A stretch of DNA of 64,000 nt, taken from positions 8,388,711 to 8,452,710 of the forward strand of contig JAQJVL010000001.1 of assembly GCA_035578905.1 (NCBI GenBank), given 5' to 3'. Made by a program: the position numbers and the translations under genes. Below are positions 62,150-64,000 of the stretch, piece by piece; position 1 is the stretch's first letter, and each line of letters begins with the position of its first letter. A model generated the notes under the pieces. The model was not told where the DNA came from. It did no database searches and was given only the letters and a program-made list of their open reading frames with translations. The stretch is from Stictocephala bisonia (lineage: Eukaryota > Arthropoda > Insecta > Hemiptera > Membracidae).

Positions 62150-62655
62150 TCACTTCCGAGTTGTTACCGTTAATATAATAGGATTAAAGTCGAAGTTGTT
62201 ACCGTTAAGGTTAGGCTACGTTATTTGACTTGTTATCGTTAATAATAGGATTAATGTCGTAATTCTTACCGTTAAGGACAGTTTTCATTATCCGAGTTGT
62301 TTCTGTTAAGGTTAGGTAGGCTACATTATCCGAGTTGTTACCTTTAATAATTGGACCAAAGTCGAAGTTGTTACCGTTGAGGACAGTTTTTACTATCCGG
62401 GTTGTTTCTGTTAAGGTTAGGCTACATTATCCGAGTTGTCACTGCTAATAATAGAATCAATGTCGTAGTTGCTACCATAAAGGATAGTCTTCACTATCCA
62501 AGTTGTTTCTGTCGAGGATAATGAAAATTATCCGATTAGTTACTCTACATTAGTTAGCCTTCATTATCCGAGGTTGTTAATGTTAAGGATAGGCTTCATC
62601 ATCCGAGGTTGTTACCATTAAGGTTAGGATACACTATCCAAATTGTTACTATCCG
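62150..62655 (+). repeat. degenerate tandem repeat
   Basis: Steps built on CCGAGTTGTTACCGTTAAGG with variants (GGTTAGGCTACATTAT, AGGACAGTTTTC), recurring at roughly 40-90 bp. Old and diverged. It runs directly into the short motif cluster at 62660. Confidence 0.75.
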
Positions 62656-62659
62656 AGTT

Positions 62660-62785
62660 GCCACTGTACGTGTATGGGTGGGCGGGGACCGGTCATTACC
62701 ACCGAACTTGTATGGGTGGGGGCACTAACCTCACGTACAGTGGCATTGACTCACCCACCCATACACATACAGTGGCAGTGGAAAA
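62660..62785. repeat. inverted cluster of the minisatellite core motif
   Basis: CCACTGTACGTGTATGGGTG at about 62662, a related GAACTTGTATGGGTGGGGG, an inverted CTCACGTACAGTGGCA and then inverted CACCCACCCATACACATAC. The motif is that of the minisatellites elsewhere in the window, here in both orientations and not amplified. Confidence 0.7.
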
Positions 62786-63249
62786 AACAAATTAAGTAGG
62801 CTAACATCAAACTAATCCATGCAATTTCAGATATAAAAATTAATTTAATCATATAAACAAATTGTTAGCTCGCATAAACATGAGAAAAAGTAAATTAATT
62901 TCTTCTAAAGATACATGTATATCGAAATAATATATTATATTAGAGAGGCTACGTAATAAAAAAGTACATGTATATAAGTGTGTGTTGTAGTTCACTGACT
63001 TTAGTATTGTACAACTTGAATCTTGATAGACTACTATCAACATTTGTACAGTTGTACAACAATTGTAACAGTAGGAACAAACTATGGACTACATACTGGA
63101 ACTTTTACTCACCCAGGTCAATCAGACAACACCCCTCCCCACCCTATGCTACAAATCCATGTATAAACCATGATTGGCCTAATTGTGTTCACTTAAGGGC
63201 ATTTTAACATTGTGTTCTTTTACAATAACATATATAGCATTTATTTTAT
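62786..63249. other. no gene seen
   Basis: AT-rich, with no supported feature. Confidence 0.4.
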
Positions 63250-63780
63250 AACGAAACCCTGCTTACAAGTACAGAAAATGAAATTTTAAGAAAATTACAA
63301 GTTCATAGGTTGTTAGCCCTGGTTCTTCTTCTTCCTTAGCTATCAGCTGATATACATTGTTGATCTCTTTATTAGGATATTGTCATTAAATTGAGGTTAG
63401 AAACATGGTTTTGAGCACAGACCAGAGAGTGTATATTGTGGAGGAATATTTTAAAAGCAAATAATGGTGGTTCATAACACAAAACCCAAACAAAAACGTC
63501 ATTAAAATAATGTAAACCGTAGTAATAAATACAGTAAAATTAAACATCACACAACAGAAATTTATTACAATATAAGCACAAAACCAACACAATTTTGTTC
63601 TTATATTGTAATAAGTGTGTGTTGTGTGACGTTTACTTGTACTGTATATGTACCAACATGTATTATGCTAATTAAAAAACTATTTGTTAATAATAATAAA
63701 ATGTGTTATTGATATATATTTTTTTGTTACTTTTTTTCAAATTATGGGTTGTGTTTTAAAATAAACACACTGTATTATGA
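63250..63780 (+). pseudogene. Tc1/mariner-like relic, copy 2
   Basis: At 63403 the frame reads MVLSTDQRVYIVEEYFKS, the typical start of a mariner-family or DUF4817-type transposase helix-turn-helix, then stops. The flanking sequence matches 34080-34476. An inverted repeat pair within it (63545-63600 against 63600-63650) is the same motif as at 35655-35931. The right end ACACACTGTA is a diverged form of ACACCCTGTA. Confidence 0.45.
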
Positions 63781-64000
63781 TCAAATAACTTCGGTTTTGG
63801 AAACAATAACGTGTCTTGCAATATAATATGTTTTTTTATCTATAATTTTTTTAGTATAACAACTTTTATTAGAACTAACTGCAATCTCCATGACTCCCCT
63901 CGGGGTTATGGATGTCAGAAATTAAATCCGTTTAAATAATTTCATAAAACCAAAAAGCAAAGTAAAACTCAATGAAAACACAATTTTTGAAACCCAAGTT
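63781..64000. other. no gene seen
   Basis: AT-rich end of the window. Confidence 0.4.

Overview
The window reads as a non-coding-dominated stretch of an AT-rich animal genome, most likely an arthropod and probably an insect. The signs are TTAGG-type repeats, DNA transposons related to Tc1/mariner and piggyBac, a Penelope-like GIY-YIG fragment, non-LTR retrotransposon 3' ends, tRNA-derived SINEs, many foldback elements and very long minisatellites. A sap-feeding hemipteran would fit, but that is only an impression. Nothing prokaryotic is present and most long open frames are artefacts of tandem repeats.

The main gene signal is not an ORF but three short exons on the minus strand, at 54752-54786, 46677-46808 and 27862-27976. 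Each has good splice sites, and all join in compatible phase. Together they encode an acidic cytosolic segment followed by two hydrophobic helices, which suggests a small multi-pass membrane protein. Introns are about 8 kb and 18.7 kb and carry most of the repeats. A possible terminal exon lies at 19521-19738, with lower confidence. The 5' end of the gene is not visible.

Layout. 1-6 kb: a possible piggyBac N-terminal remnant, a complete 2.4-kb Tc1/mariner-like element with roughly 430-bp terminal inverted repeats and a TA duplication, then a 37-bp minisatellite. 7-12 kb: a candidate transposon with a 126-bp tandem array, and a decayed non-LTR retrotransposon. 12.3-19.2 kb: a 7-kb minisatellite whose unit changes from about 29 to 35 bp. 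19.8-28 kb: MITEs, a 180-bp dyad satellite and a large foldback, next to an exon. 28-32.5 kb: a nest of SINEs, a degenerate piggyBac element flanked by CTAG, and possible hAT-like ends rich in ATCGAT. 32.7-37 kb: MITEs and hairpins. 37.6-48.4 kb: three dimeric minisatellites, one split by a 5'-truncated non-LTR retrotransposon. 49-54 kb: MITEs, foldbacks and degenerate tandem repeats. 55-57 kb: a 1.26-kb CT microsatellite abutting a Penelope-like fragment. 57-64 kb: relics and foldbacks.

The most unusual overall pattern is that minisatellites of different unit lengths (37, 35 and 74 bp), plus a short isolated cluster at 62.66 kb, share a core of the form TGTACGT-N(2-4)-GGGTG, and several arrays are built from alternating paired subunits.
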